A stretch of 64,000 nucleotides of DNA from Chromobotia macracanthus (GCA_036877525.1 JAZGTH010000067.1:5150501-5214500), one strand, 5' to 3'. Counted from the stretch's first letter, positions 24,051-36,511 are shown. Notes: generated by a model from the letters alone, not told the origin. Made by a program: numbers and translations.

Positions 24051-27000
24051 ACCAAGACCTCAAGACTTGTATACTATATTATGTCTATATTAAACCACAA
24101 AAATATCTCCCATAAAACCATAATGTATCAGAGCATTCTGTGACAAACGACACAACATTTTTGTCATTATTCAATGATAAAATTAAAGTGATAAAACATG
24201 CAAGAGTGCATGGGCAACACAAATTGTGACTAATACAACTGTTAAAAATTACAAAAGAAGATTTTATAAACAGAACAGATAGTCAGCATGTTGGGAACAT
24301 CGAGTCAGTAAATAACAGAATTGTTCCGTTAACTAATCTGTTAAAAAACAACATTTCTTCCTGTTGTTCTCTGAGCAGGAGTGTGCTTGTCTGTGTAAGC
24401 CTCTGCGTTTAATACCTGACCCATTTATGATTTTCAGATATGTTTAGATGAGATAACTCTAAAGAATGTTTCTTCCGCATCACAACAGATTTGCGAAACA
24501 GATTCTTGAGGACTCTCTTGTTATTTTGCGCTAATTTCAGCTGTGAAATGTTTTTTTGGCAAGGCCGAAAGCGTGTGATTAGAATGTTATTAAATGCTTT
24601 TATGTCAGAGCTATTGAACTGACTGCCAAAGGAGACAGTGTGTGCCTTTAGCGTCTCAATCTGCCGCCGCAGAACACACAGCCCACGGTTTCGAACCAGT
24701 GCCGAGCTCTTGGAAAACACAAGCGGCGTCGTGATCCATGCTGCTGTTTCTTATGATTTCAGGAAGTTTCAATGCTACAAACAGTCATTAATCTTAGAAT
24801 AACATTTTTTAAACCTTTATTAGTGGCTCACATGTAGCTGTGTTAGTTAACTACTGATACTAAAATGTCATTATTGTGACTATATATCAACTTTCATAAC
24901 TTGGTAAATTAAATATTAGCTATTTAATAAGTAGTCTTTACCATATTTAGCCTATCAGATCACAAAGCAGCCGGCCTAACCTACTGATCGCAGATTTTTC
25001 AGTAAGAATTAATAAAAAGAGCAGAGCTGACATCCACTTCCTTTTTTCACAGGAAATGAAAACTTTCATATCACATGCTAAATCGATAATAAAGTTTTAT
25101 TAGAAATCAGTCAATGTCATATTGAAAATGAATCGTTTACATAAGCAGGAAGATTTCAGAGTGTGTGTGTTTGTGTGTGTGTACAGATTGTGTGGACATT
25201 TTACTGGTCATAATTAAAGAAAAAGGCTCAAAAATTCTTTTAAATCGAATGCCATGCACACGTTTGTGTGATGGTTAGGTTTAGGGGTGGGGTTAGGGGA
25301 CTAAAATATTATCATTAGCCTTATATACAGTGAATGGAAGTCTATGGAATGACTCTATGTCCCCTAATATAGTCAAACAAACGTCTGTCTGTCTGTCTGT
25401 CTGTGTCTGTGTGTGGTTAAGTGGAATGCTGACCACACCACTGTGTGCATCTTTAAATGATTGTGCCTGCACAAATAAGTCAATAACATCCAAAAATCTA
25501 TTTAGGATTGTACTCACTTTTGATATGAATCAATTAACTCTCAATGTGTTTGTCTGCGTGACACAGCACTTGCGGGGTGTAAGTGGAACGATGAGGAGAT
25601 ATCTCCAGAGAAACAATACTGCTCTCTCTTCTGTGAACCTCCGCAGGGCAATGAGAAAGTCCAGCACTTGGACTTTGGGAGGCAGACAGGGAGCAAGAGA
25701 GAGAGAAAATCAGATGTCTCTTGTGCCATGGAGAGGCTATTTTCATGATGAGCAGCTTGATTCCTCACAAAGACATGAGAGGCCAGCGTGTCCATTCAGA
25801 GGGGCTCAGCCAAGAGAAATCTGTCTGTTTGTGTGTCTTACTGCAACCTCAAAATCAGTGCTGCTCTGGCTGTGGGCAAAAAATGTCTTTGTCCCATAAC
25901 AGGACAAAGCTAAAGCTGTGAGATTGACAGGTATATTTACAAAGTGGTGTGACTCCAAAACGATTGTATTCATACAACAGCAGGCAGGAGTGAATTCTAC
26001 ATGAACAGGTACCTGAAGCCAATCTCATTTTCTAACTTAACCCTGACAAATGTCTGTAACCATAGTGACATCTACGTTAAGAAATTTCATAGCGTTCTAT
26101 TGCATTTTTAAAGATGTATTACTTATTTCACGACTTCACCTGACAAATTCAGTCTTAATAGAAATAATGGTAAACAAATGTGGCGTTCTGTTTTGAAGGA
26201 AGGGTTCTGTCCCAGTGAAGGAGGTATGCCAGAAGACCTGTCACTAGAGACGGGTGGGTGGCTGCTTATATAAGCCTGAGTGATGACTGACAGGACAGAA
26301 CAATCAGGTTTCATCCAGGTTTAGAACTTCATCCTTTATTCTGAACAGTTTAGCATTTCTTTATAATACGAGGTCACAAACATTCTGGCTCGGTTTTAGT
26401 ATAATAATTCTGATTTTTGCCTACAGTATATCCTGTTTTCTGCCCTTTCTACACTTAACAGCAGTTTTTTGTATCACTTTTCAAATACACAATGTCCAGT
26501 CACAATTTAAATACACAATTCCCCAATTTTCTGCTATACTTCATAACCTGAGCAGTTTACATGTTAGTGATTGACAGCAGAGAATATCCAGTAGTGTGCA
26601 TGTGTCAGGGATGTAGCAACAGTAACTAAGGAGGGGCGGGTGTTTGTGAAGGGTCAATTTAGTTGTGACACCTGACAATTTAAGGTAGCTGCTTCAGTTG
26701 TAAAAAAACATATTTAGCACTCCAGAGAATACAGATAACCGTATTCTGGACTTTTTTTGTGTGTACTGTAGTAACTTTTAGAGAACACAGTGCCAGTTTC
26801 GTGTTTACAGAACAGACAGTCTTGGCATGTCTCAGTTTGGATGTCATCCGGCTAATAAAGATGCCCAAAGATTTCTTAATACCTGAATCCATAACAGCAG
26901 GGCTCATAATGACATAAGAACAGAATAAATAAGCCAAGCTAGAGGAAAATGATGAGTCCTGAAATGACTTAGCTCAGATCAGTGAGATCAGATCAGTAGC

Positions 27001-30000
27001 TCAGATCAGTGAGAAGCATTTCAAAGGGAAACAAGCTCTTCTAGGTGAAAGTTTTAGCAACAGTGAGTTGATGACCCTCTTTTCCCCTGAAGGAGTGGCA
27101 GAGGTGAGGAACGAGAAGGATATAAAACATTAGCCAGTATAAAGTAATCAGAAGCAGGAGCTGTATAGTAATTAGCTCATTTAATCAGTCGTGTGTATTG
27201 GTGTGTGTGAAACTGTCCCTTATTACAGAAAGCAGCACGAACGCTAAGGACGACCACAGAGGGGACATCTGAAACTTTGAGACCAGCGCCGCATGCTTGC
27301 TGTCTCTCATATACACATACACACGCAAAATTAGTCCTGCAAAAAAACCCAATCAGTCTGGCCATATGCTTTACACACGCACACACATTTGCTTATCTAT
27401 CTACATGGGGACATTCCATAGACTTTTAGACACAGCTAGTTATAAACAATATAACCTAAACCACACTTTAACCCTAACAGAAAACTTCTAGCATTTTATA
27501 GCGTTTTATAGTGTTTTTACAAATGAAGACGTCCCCAAATAGAGGTTTTGCTCAGATTTGTCAAGTTTTGCTTACTTCTGAGTACACATTTGTCCCCAAT
27601 ATATGATTAAGTATCCCCACACACACACAAATGCATTGATGAGAAAATGACATATTTCTAGGTCTCAGATGAAATGTGTAATACTGTCTATGACCATAAC
27701 AATATATTGCACCATTTTAAAAGTGACTTTTTCACTGTATATTTACAAATAGCCAAACAGATGTGCTTAAAAGATCTATGCCGGTAGGCACACACAAACA
27801 CTACACAATGAAATATGCAGTGGCCTGTAGTAGACTGTAGTACCAGGAAAGCAAAACGCTGTACAGAAGGTTTTAGGATATGTGTATATATAAACACACA
27901 CATATGTACAACTTCAGCTTTAATAACAGCATTCACATGAATGTGTGTACATGGTAACAGAGATACCACGGGATTTATACATGTATCTGTATTACCATCA
28001 ATGTACAATGAAACCACCATAGTACTTTTTTCTAAAGGTCATCCAGTTAAAGAAGGATGATTGGAGAAGAGTCTCTGTGACCCGAGGGAATCCACCACAG
28101 ATGAAATGAATGTGTCTATGTTACGATGAGATAGATTGCTTCATAAATGTTCCATCATTTTTTATCAAATCGCAGAATTAAATATTTAAACGACAGATAA
28201 TGAACTGCGCTGTCCTCTCTTCTCCGCCCAGAACACTTTTCAACGATTCTGACAGAGTGACAAGTAAGACTGACACAACAGAGCAGCCTGCGATAATCCT
28301 AGCTTTAAACCGCGAGCTAAATCTACGTAACGATGTCAACCTTCGTTATCTCACGTCGTGTTTTTGCTCGCGAGGAGATTGTAAACTTACAAATCTTTAT
28401 GTTTGCAAAGTTGAATGAGAAGTTTCCAGTTATTTCAGGCTGAGCTTTAAGCTTATATAATAAAACATGTCAGCGTTTCTTTTTGTTGCTAACAAAGGCT
28501 CAGCGGAGGAGCTGAAAAGAGTCTAGAAGCGGCTTCTCCTGTGTGACATTTTCCCCATTACAGCTGCGAATGTGGCGCTACTGAGGATGAATCTGTGGCA
28601 GAGATCTTAGGCGGCGCACTCAGAAAGAGAGAAGATTGACACTATCAAAGAGACGAGGCCGTCAGGAGCCCAACCTGGGGAATTAACTTCCTCACTCTGA
28701 CCTACAGAACAACCCAGAGAGATACTACACCCACTCGAAAACACAAGCAGACACACACCCTTTCATAACACAGATATAAATTCTTTACAATTTTTCCATT
28801 GGTGCTCATTTGGTATATTATGTTTCTTTGCTTCTGTTTATGAGATGATTTATGTTAGAACCTTTCAGCAACGTGCTTTCTTAATAAACCTTTTTTACGA
28901 AAAACAATGTCTTCATAATCATTCATCGCAATGTAATCATTTGCCCCGCCTCCAAAACAATTTTTTCTTAGGGGGATGTCACCAAGCCCTCTGATTTTTC
29001 AAACCCTCCAGCCATCTGGCACTAATCTGGTATGTAGTGTCCACTTTTCACCCTCCAATGTATTAAATTGATTAAATTATGAGTATCAAAAAAAATTGTC
29101 AATTATCTAGTTCTAATGTATAACATTTTCCACAAAAATTTCTGTCTCACTTTGGAAAATGCCACAATATTTTTACCTGAGCTTTAATATAATAGGATAG
29201 TATAATAGGATACGACAATAATTTTATGTGTCTGTCTGTTTTAGTTGTATGTCTGTCTTTTGGCATCCAAAGTATATGATAGACAGACAGTCTGCAGAAA
29301 ACATGCCCTGTAACTTCTACTGCATTTAGCAGATGCTTTTAACTGAAGTGACTTACAGTGCATTCAAGTTAAGCATTTTAGCAGTATGCGTTTTCCTTGG
29401 GAATTGAACTTTAATGAGCTACAGGAACACTACTAATGTTACATTTTGTCACAAATATTATATGGTAATGGGTTGCAGGTAATCAGATTAGGTCTATGAA
29501 GCATCCATGAAATGAAAACATGCAATTCAGGTAATGTGATAAAGAGAGCACAGAGAAGACAGCCGGGGTGGCAGATGTCTCCTCCATAGGCGACTGAGGA
29601 GCTGAGGCAGCCGAGCAAGCCAAGCCCAGTGCACACTCTACAGGCTTAAGCATCCAGCTCAGGCCTGCACACTGTGGGTCACCTCCAGAAGTTAATGACC
29701 CTCTCTGGGTCTGAACTCATCCACCACAGGTGGCACATTAACCCTACGGCACGGCAGAAGTGGCCTGTAAACTTCTCACAGCACGAGGACAAATTTATCA
29801 GTTCTGTGTGAGCAAAGAACGTCGACAAGTTGGACAGCCAGACAAATCTCCTCCGTTTACTCGCAATCCCTCAGTGCAGCTACTCCTATCTGCACGTCCA
29901 TGACTCCAGCATGCTTACATCCCAATAAAATCGCAGAAGCTCTTTGAATGACTTTGTGCGGCATCTTCTAAATTGTAGCAGAACAGCTGCTGTATCAGTG

Positions 30001-30208
30001 CTGCTGATTAATCAATAATTCAGTGTGGGGAGTTAATGTTTGATGAGCAGATCTCCTGTGGTCAAGCACTAATGAGTGGCCGCGCTGGTTAGCAGGCAAT
30101 TGTTTCGCTCACAATAAAGACGCAACTGACATGCTGCTTGCACGTGCATGCTAAATCTACTTGAATAGAACTTAAGCCTGATATGAGACCATTTGTTGCT
30201 TGTGGCTA
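24051..30208. other. Intergenic, repeats but no gene
   Basis: Holds GT-tailed repeat copies at about 25170-25418 and 27395-27620, a SINE-tail fragment at 29321, and a tandem CAGATCAGTGAG at 26970-27012. An open stretch at 25524-25748 is discussed under findings. A TACCAT-rich segment lies at about 27950-28030. Confidence 0.5.
29321..29388 (-). mobile_element. SINE 3'-tail fragment
   Basis: TGCATTTAGCAGATGCTTTT and CTTACAGTGCATTCAA are the reverse of the GCGTCTGCTAAATG tail seen at 12.69 kb. Confidence 0.6.
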
Positions 30209-30450
30209 CCCAGCTAACGGGGAACGTTCTCAGAATGTTGGCGAATGTTCTCTAACAGTTCTCTCAAAGTTATCAAAAACATTCTTGGAGTAATGTTAGT
30301 AGAATTTTTTAAACGTTATATGTGATATATATATCAATAACATTATTTTTAAGTTGTTAGGAGAATGTTTTAAAAATGTTACAGAATTTAAAAAATGTTT
30401 GAATAACATAGCCAAGCAATGACGTTAATACAACGTCTACAAAACAGGAC
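30209..30450. mobile_element. Palindromic MITE-like element, copy 4
   Basis: CCCAGCTAACGGGGAACGTT at the left, then GCGAATGTTCTC, GTTATCAAAAACATTCTTGG and AAGTTGTTAGGAGAATGTTT. The right terminus is lost. Confidence 0.7.
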
Positions 30451-31369
30451 ACATTAACATGCAGTAAAACCCACTTCTTTTGGCCCCTGTCCTTGTGTTT
30501 CAAAATAAATGTTTTTCAAAATGATATCAGCCTTATGGCTACTGTAAATAATTAAATGAACAGTGTATATATAATACAACAACAACAATTTTTCTTGGGT
30601 CCAATCAAGTATAATCACCCCCCTCTCTGTTTAATAAAGTTCATGTTCTGTTATTGCTAGAACCAATACAAAAGTGTAAGTGTAATATTGTAATGTATAT
30701 TCACAATTAAAGGTAGTGTTTTTTCTGCACATTGAAAACATTGAAATATACCAAATAAAACACTGAATAACCAAACAGATTTCCCACACACTGTTGCTCC
30801 GCCTCCATCTTCCACTGCCTGGATAAACAGGTAATCCCAATGCCCAGATGCACGCCATTGGTTAATACAGAAGCTCTAATAAATGGAGTAATGTTTTGAT
30901 AGGGCCACAGTGTTTATGCTCTTTAGTAAGCCAGTCTGTGAATGGCTACTGCACATTAAACGGGGTTAACATCATTAATATTACACTTCACCTTGTTTTG
31001 AAAAATGACATTGCATTGGACTCATAAGGCATTCAGTGCATCTGTGCCAGTGTTTTTGTTAAAGATGCACAACATCAGGCAGTACGGTTAAGCTGACATC
31101 TCGGCTTTTAGTGGGGAGAAAGAGAGATGTTTTGGCATGAAGGGCCACATTAACACTCATCGGTGCGTGTCTGGTGGTTCTGTCTAAATGAGACCCTTCA
31201 CACTTCAGTTCCCATCCTGAGAAACCCTGGATTCACCTTCATTAAAATGAGAGCAGCATTCTTTAAATAATCCTCATCCAACTTTGAAGGATTTTGGGAC
31301 TGTGGTCTCAAACGTTCATTTAAAGGCAGCTGTATGGAAGGACAGGGACACACAAATGCACTGCTCTCT
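30451..31369. other. Intergenic, nothing recognised
   Basis: Unique AT-rich sequence without a supported ORF. Confidence 0.45.
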
Positions 31370-31621
31370 CAGCTAATAGTTTCAGGTTGTCAAGAACGTT
31401 TCCCTAACGTTTTCATTAAGTAACAATGACATTTTTCAAAATTATTATTCTGTAGTATTTAAATGGTTGCACTAATAACTTAAGAATAACATTTTTGATG
31501 TATATGATATATAAAGTTAAAAAACATTCTACTAATCTTATTGCAAAAACATTTTTTGATAGCTTTGAGACAACATTTAGAGAATGTTAGCCATTGTTCT
31601 TAGAATGTATCCTGTTAGCTG
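31370..31621. mobile_element. Palindromic MITE-like element, copy 5
   Basis: It begins CAGCTAATAGTTTCAGGTTG and ends AGAATGTATCCTGTTAGCTG, so both ends are readable. Confidence 0.65.
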
Positions 31622-32768
31622 AGCTGTTGTTGTGCTGTGAAGAAAATAAAAAACGTTTGATACTCAGTCTGTGGCTTCTGAGCTTTGTTTGGCTCTTTTA
31701 CAACAGTGTTCAGGGTTCAAAGTCTCACTTTTCCCCCAAAATTGTTGCCTAAATTTGGGTTTTGTGACTTTTAGTCCAAGTATCCAGCTTGTAGAAAAGG
31801 TTATAGTTTAGGTTAGGTTATAGTTAGGTTAGGTTAAGTTATAGTTTAGCAGATACACACACTTTAAATCAAATAAAAAAGCATCAATTTAACATCTGCA
31901 AAATAGATCAGAAGCTTTTGCACACTTAGAGGTCAGTGACATAGTTTAAAAGATGAGTTTTACAGCCTCAGTTTGGTGCTCAAGTAATTATCATCCAGTC
32001 CTACGGTCATTGCCATAAACTGTCCCCAAATTAGCCAACACATGATGATTCTCCTTCACACTCACTGGCTACGGGCAGCTAAACGCAGCGTGCAACAGGT
32101 GTGTGTGTGTACAGGTTTGGCTCTACCTGTGAGGGTGAGATTTTCTCACTAATATAGCAAAACATGCCAAATTCGTGTGTGTGTGTGTGTGTGTGTGAAA
32201 AAGTCAGGTTCTAAATTAAAATAAGTCAACTTTTCTAAAATGTCCTTTGTATATCCTGTCAGCTAAGATGACACTTGATCTTCTCATGTTTTTAGTCAGT
32301 TATAACATTTCCCCTCGTTTCAGGAAATAGACTGCGTTAGCTTCGTCAACATTGTTCAAAATCTTCTGGGGCAGTTTATATGGGATTAATAGGTTTGTTA
32401 AAGTGAATCTGATGCACTGTCTTGCTGACTGCAGGCGTGCGTGTGCATGCGCCAGTGCATGCGCTGAGCAATAATCAATCAGTGGAGCATGGCTGCCATT
32501 GTGCATTTGATAAATGAGCCATTTATAATCGTATTAATACGTGGACTCAGCTGAACATTAAGGCCATGCATGTCTACAGAGGGGAGAACAGATGGACTCA
32601 CCCTATGTGGGGGAAGTGTTGACGTCTCTCTTTCACTGTCTTGCTCTCTCTCTCTCTCTCACTCTCTCTCACACTCACTCTAATTCTGCACATTAAAACG
32701 TCTGTGGGGGGAATGTGTAAAGGGGTGGGCATTCCTCTCTCATCTTTATGTTATCTTGTTCCTTTCTT
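31622..32768. other. Intergenic with short tandem repeats
   Basis: AGGTTA/TATAGTT tandem at about 31800-31850, (GT)n at 32176-32198 and a CT run at 32642-32672. No gene. Confidence 0.5.
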
Positions 32769-33069
32769 CCCAGCCAACAACTTAGGGTTGTAAGAATGTT
32801 TCCTTAATGTTTCCATTAGGTAACAAAATGGTTAAAATAATATTTTGATAGCCCTAAAAATGTTCAAAGCATCCAGTTTTGTTTTGACAGTGTATAAACG
32901 CTATTCTGTAGCATTTGTAGAATGTTCCACTAACAACTTAAGAGTAACTTTTTTGATATACGATAAATAATATAAAAGTTCTACTAACGTTACTGCAAGA
33001 ATGTTTTTTGATAACTTTAAAGGAACGTTAGTTAACATTCTGAGAACATTCCTGGGAACATTAGCTGGG
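32769..33069. mobile_element. Palindromic MITE-like element, copy 6 (best complete copy, 301 bp)
   Basis: It begins CCCAGCCAAC and ends ACATTAGCTGGG, giving terminal inverted repeats. The inner arms also mirror each other: GGTTGTAAGAATGTTTCC on the left against GGAACGTTAGTTAACATTC on the right. It contains no ORF, so it must be mobilised in trans if it is mobile at all. Superfamily unknown. Confidence 0.75.
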
Positions 33070-33245
33070 TTTTTCTTTCTTCCCCCAAATTTTCTCTTTT
33101 CATCTTCTCTTCCTTTTGTCACTCCTCTTTTCTATCCTTCCTCTTTCAAACCCATACATCAGTTTTCACTTCCTTTTTTGTCTTTTCTCTTTTCTCAGTC
33201 AAACCGTATGAAGAGGCATGAAACACAAGAGGGTCAGCTTCACTC

Positions 33246-33294
<49 letters not shown>

Positions 33295-33611
33295 CATTTG
33301 ACCAAACAAAGCAGTTCTGTCCAGCATACATGCATGCAACCGTACAAAGCCTCTATTCTTCAGAGGCCCAGTGTTGCTTTAGAGCCATCCATCAAAGCTG
33401 TGGTACCAGCAGCAGGGCTCTGAGAAACTACACCAGGAAACAGCTCTGACTGACAGGCTGATCATAACGCACTCCTATTCTTAAGAAAAGAAGAGAGGTC
33501 AAGGGCGATCCAGTTAGCCAATGATTCTTTTTATTGGTTGAGAAAGGAAATAAAGTATGACTGTTGCTATACAGAGGCGGATAATATTTATAATTAAGGG
33601 GAGGGGGCTTT
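33070..33611. other. Intergenic with GT/GA microsatellite
   Basis: (GT)n(GA)n at 33247-33291. A 140-codon ORF that crosses the element and this microsatellite is a chance frame. Confidence 0.5.
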
Positions 33612-33779
33612 CCCAGCTAAGAGGGATTGTTCTCAGAACGTTGGCTATCATTCTCTCAAAGTTCTCTCAAAGTTCTCTCAAAGTTCTCTCAAAGTTCTCT
33701 CAAAGTTTTACAATTTTCTTGCAGTAACATTAGTAGAACGGTAGGAAAACGTTCTTACAACCTAAAATTGTTAGCTGGG
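33612..33779. mobile_element. Palindromic MITE-like element, copy 7 (internally deleted)
   Basis: Only 168 bp, with both ends kept (CCCAGCTAAG … TTGTTAGCTGGG). The left arm contains five copies of the 11-bp unit TCTCTCAAAGT, an expansion of a phrase that occurs once in other copies. Confidence 0.75.
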
Positions 33780-34693
33780 TTCTAATTCTAAGAGAACTTT
33801 ATTAGACAAAATTTTGTATACACCAGAGAGCACCATATGTGTACGCACCATTTGTGTTGAAGCAAACAACTGTATATTTTAAGTGTGTGTAAAAGTTTAC
33901 TTGATCAACTTTCAGGAATACACTAGCATGAGGAAAGCCTCAAAGCTAACAGACATGGACGAGAAAACGCAAAATTCCAGTTTTAACTTCATGGGGTCTT
34001 TGATGAGACATGTTCATTAGTCACAGCACATTGTATTAAACACTGCATTATTAGTAATTCTTTGCCTCAAGACCTCTATATAGATCATTATGCATACATT
34101 CCCATATTCATTTGAATACACACATCATATTCCACCTCCAAAAAAACACAGGACTTATAAAATCTGCGATTACATGCCCCAACAGACATATTAAGCAATG
34201 ACATAGAGGTTACACAATTCATGTCGGTACGCAGCTCATAAAAGTCTTCCATCTGGAAGTCACAATTCATTCCCAATAACATGCATCCCCATGCAATAAC
34301 ACAGGCGCATTTGTAAATCTCATATGTAGCTGTAAATGGCCCGTTAGATTATCTGTCACTTTTAGAGGACAGAACGAGAGAGGGAGAGCTCTAGCAGTGT
34401 ACCCCGGAGGGTCCTTACTGAAATAATTCCTCTCAAGTCTCATTTGTTTAGAGACAGGCCTGATGTGGTGTTAATAAATGCTGCCTGTTGTCTTTTCCCC
34501 AATGTGTATTACTCATCTGAAAACATACACCATTGGAGGTCCCGTTACAATGGCAGAAACATGCTTTCTGCTCAACCCTTCCTTTTGTAACCTAGGTTAC
34601 TGTGATATATGCAGGTAAACGCACATATAGGTGTAAATCATGTCGCTGAGAACAAAACAGGTGTTTCTGTAAGTCAATAATTAATTAAAGCTT
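33780..34693. other. Intergenic, nothing recognised
   Basis: Unique sequence with only short ORFs. Confidence 0.45.
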
Positions 34694-34935
34694 CCCAGAT
34701 AACAGGGAACATTCTCAGAACGTTCTCTAAAAGTTATCTCAAAGTTAGCAAAAACGTTTTTGCAGTAATCCTCAGCGGTTTTAATGTTTTCTAAACTTTT
34801 AAACATTATATATCATTTAAAACCATTATTCTTAAGTTGTTAGTGGAACATTTAAAAAATGTTACAAAATGTAAAAAATGTTTAAATGATGTTCTCAATG
34901 TTTTGAACATTCCTAGAACGTTCAAAATAAACATT
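34694..34935. mobile_element. Palindromic MITE-like element, copy 8
   Basis: CCCAGATAACAGGGAACATT at the left and GAACATTCCTAGAACGTTC at the right, with the usual interior. Confidence 0.65.
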
Positions 34936-35109
34936 TTAATGTTTTGTTAAAATTGTATTTGTGTGAACATACACGTGGTTCGGTGATTAAGGGGATTTGG
35001 TGTGTATGTGTCAGTGAATAAGTTGTGTTTGTGAGGGCCAATTTTTAAAATAATAAAGTATAGTGTAGTGCAACATTTAAAGACATTTAATAGCCTTTCA
35101 AATGAAATC

Positions 35110-35276
35110 CTCACTGGTTAAAAAGGCTCACAAATCAGCTACATCATGTTTCACTTAATCTAATAATGTCAACCGGTTTGTTTGTGTGTAGGTTAGAGGT
35201 AGGGACTAGAAAATATAATTAGCCTGGTAGAAAACAATGGATGTCTATGAGAGGTCCTTACTAATATAGTTAAACA

Positions 35277-35340
<64 letters not shown>
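35110..35340 (+). repeat. GT-tailed dispersed repeat with a (GT)30 run
   Basis: GGTTAGAGGTAGGGACTAGA and AATGGATGTCTATGAGAGGT match the related copies; (GT)30 occupies 35281-35340. A (CA)n run follows at 35419-35441. Confidence 0.75.
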
Positions 35341-35342
<2 letters not shown>

Positions 35343-35441
35343 TCAGGCTGACTTGTACTTGTACAACATGAGAAAAACACCATGCCAAACACACAATGCA
35401 TGCCAAATAGCTTATCGTACACACACACACACACACACACA

Positions 35442-36085
35442 TAATCGGTACTTGCTTTCCCACAATACAGAAATTAGCCAACCACATTTTCAAATTCCAC
35501 TCCACACCTCACCAGCCTCGGAAAAGTGGCATAAATAATTAATAGCGAATCAATTATTACATTTCTGTCCCAAATGAACATTTGATATTTTTCACGTAGT
35601 TAACTGTGGACAAGAGCTGAACGACGCACACACATGCGCAGTCATGCATGTGGCTCTGGTCCGTCCAATTGCAGCCCATTCGAGGGGAACCGCAGGCTTA
35701 AAAACTTGCATTTTAATGACACGACCAATCTTGATGACATCATGAATAGAGGAATTAGAGAATGAATTAAAGGGACGCAATCTATCTACAGCAACCACGA
35801 CATTGTGGATATTAAATTGGTTTACTAAACCAGCAGCATTACCATGAATGGACCATAACTAATCAATGTTGTGTTGCATTTAAACGCATACGCATCTTTA
35901 TGTGACAAGACCCTCATCATTAACCTCTTTGTAGAAGTATAACAACACTTATTTATTTATTCATTTATTTCTAGTTTGAAACGTTGATCTATGTGTTAAT
36001 ATAACTAATGGCCAATTACAGCGACTGCGCACGGAACCTTTGCGCACCTGAGACCTCGACCATGTACTTGTGCAGGTAAAGTTAA

Positions 36086-36126
<41 letters not shown>

Positions 36127-36220
36127 CTTCCAACCCTTTTAAATGCATTATACAGGTAAGTGATCCTTATCCGTCTGAGCATGCAATTCGTATTAATTGT
36201 TTAAAGGTGACTTTTCCCTC
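35442..36220. other. Region upstream of the candidate promoter
   Basis: It has a CT microsatellite at 36089-36122 and two consensus-like splice donors at 36076 and 36156. Around 36020-36060 the CpG content rises. It may belong to the promoter domain or to alternative first exons. Confidence 0.4.
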
Positions 36221-36290
36221 TTTGGCCAATAAAAAACACATCCTCTCTAGATCGATCGTTGTTGCTAGGAGACAGAAGCATCCTGAGGCG
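36221..36290 (+). promoter_or_regulatory. grm3: Candidate grm3 core promoter: CCAAT box and RFX-like X-box
   Basis: TTTGGCCAATAAA gives a CCAAT box at 36226-36230. GTTGCTAGGAGAC at 36261-36273 resembles the RFX X-box (GTTGCTAGGCAAC type). Both lie just upstream of a possible first exon that ends in a strong donor at 36548, and the next 1.5 kb is richer in CpG than its surroundings. The location relative to the inferred exon is what makes this a promoter candidate; no transcription start site can be seen directly. Confidence 0.45.
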
Positions 36291-36341
36291 AGGCAGCATC
36301 CCGAACGCCAGACGTGTGTATCTACTACAGCAACGCCACTA

Positions 36342-36407
<66 letters not shown>
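36342..36407 (+). repeat. CT microsatellite inside the inferred first exon
   Basis: About 33 CT dinucleotides, uninterrupted. Confidence 0.9.
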
Positions 36408-36411
<4 letters not shown>

Positions 36412-36418
36412 CTCTCTG

Positions 36419-36493
36419 ATGAGTGAGAGGAGTGCTGTTAGCCTCTCGGCTTGCGGACCCACACTGACGGAGTTAAAGAACAGTTTGAAATAA
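36419..36493 (+). promoter_or_regulatory. Upstream ORF 1 (24 codons) in the inferred first exon
   Basis: It begins at the ATG right after the CT repeat and ends at TAA within the exon. The start context is weak. It is meaningful only if the inferred first exon is real. Confidence 0.25.
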
Positions 36494-36511
36494 CACCAAG
36501 ACGGAGGAAAC

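Noticed and set aside
25330..25899. 189-codon ORF
   Set aside because: It starts in a low-complexity GTCT stretch, has no recognisable domain, and another frame in the same stretch is also open, so the openness is probably compositional. The possible exon reading is kept only as a low-interest finding.
33001..33423. 140-codon ORF
   Set aside because: It runs from a palindromic repeat through T-rich and GA-repeat sequence; no protein features.
35245..35538. ORFs on both strands of the GT/CA repeats
   Set aside because: Translations are Cys-Val or Thr-His runs from a dinucleotide repeat.
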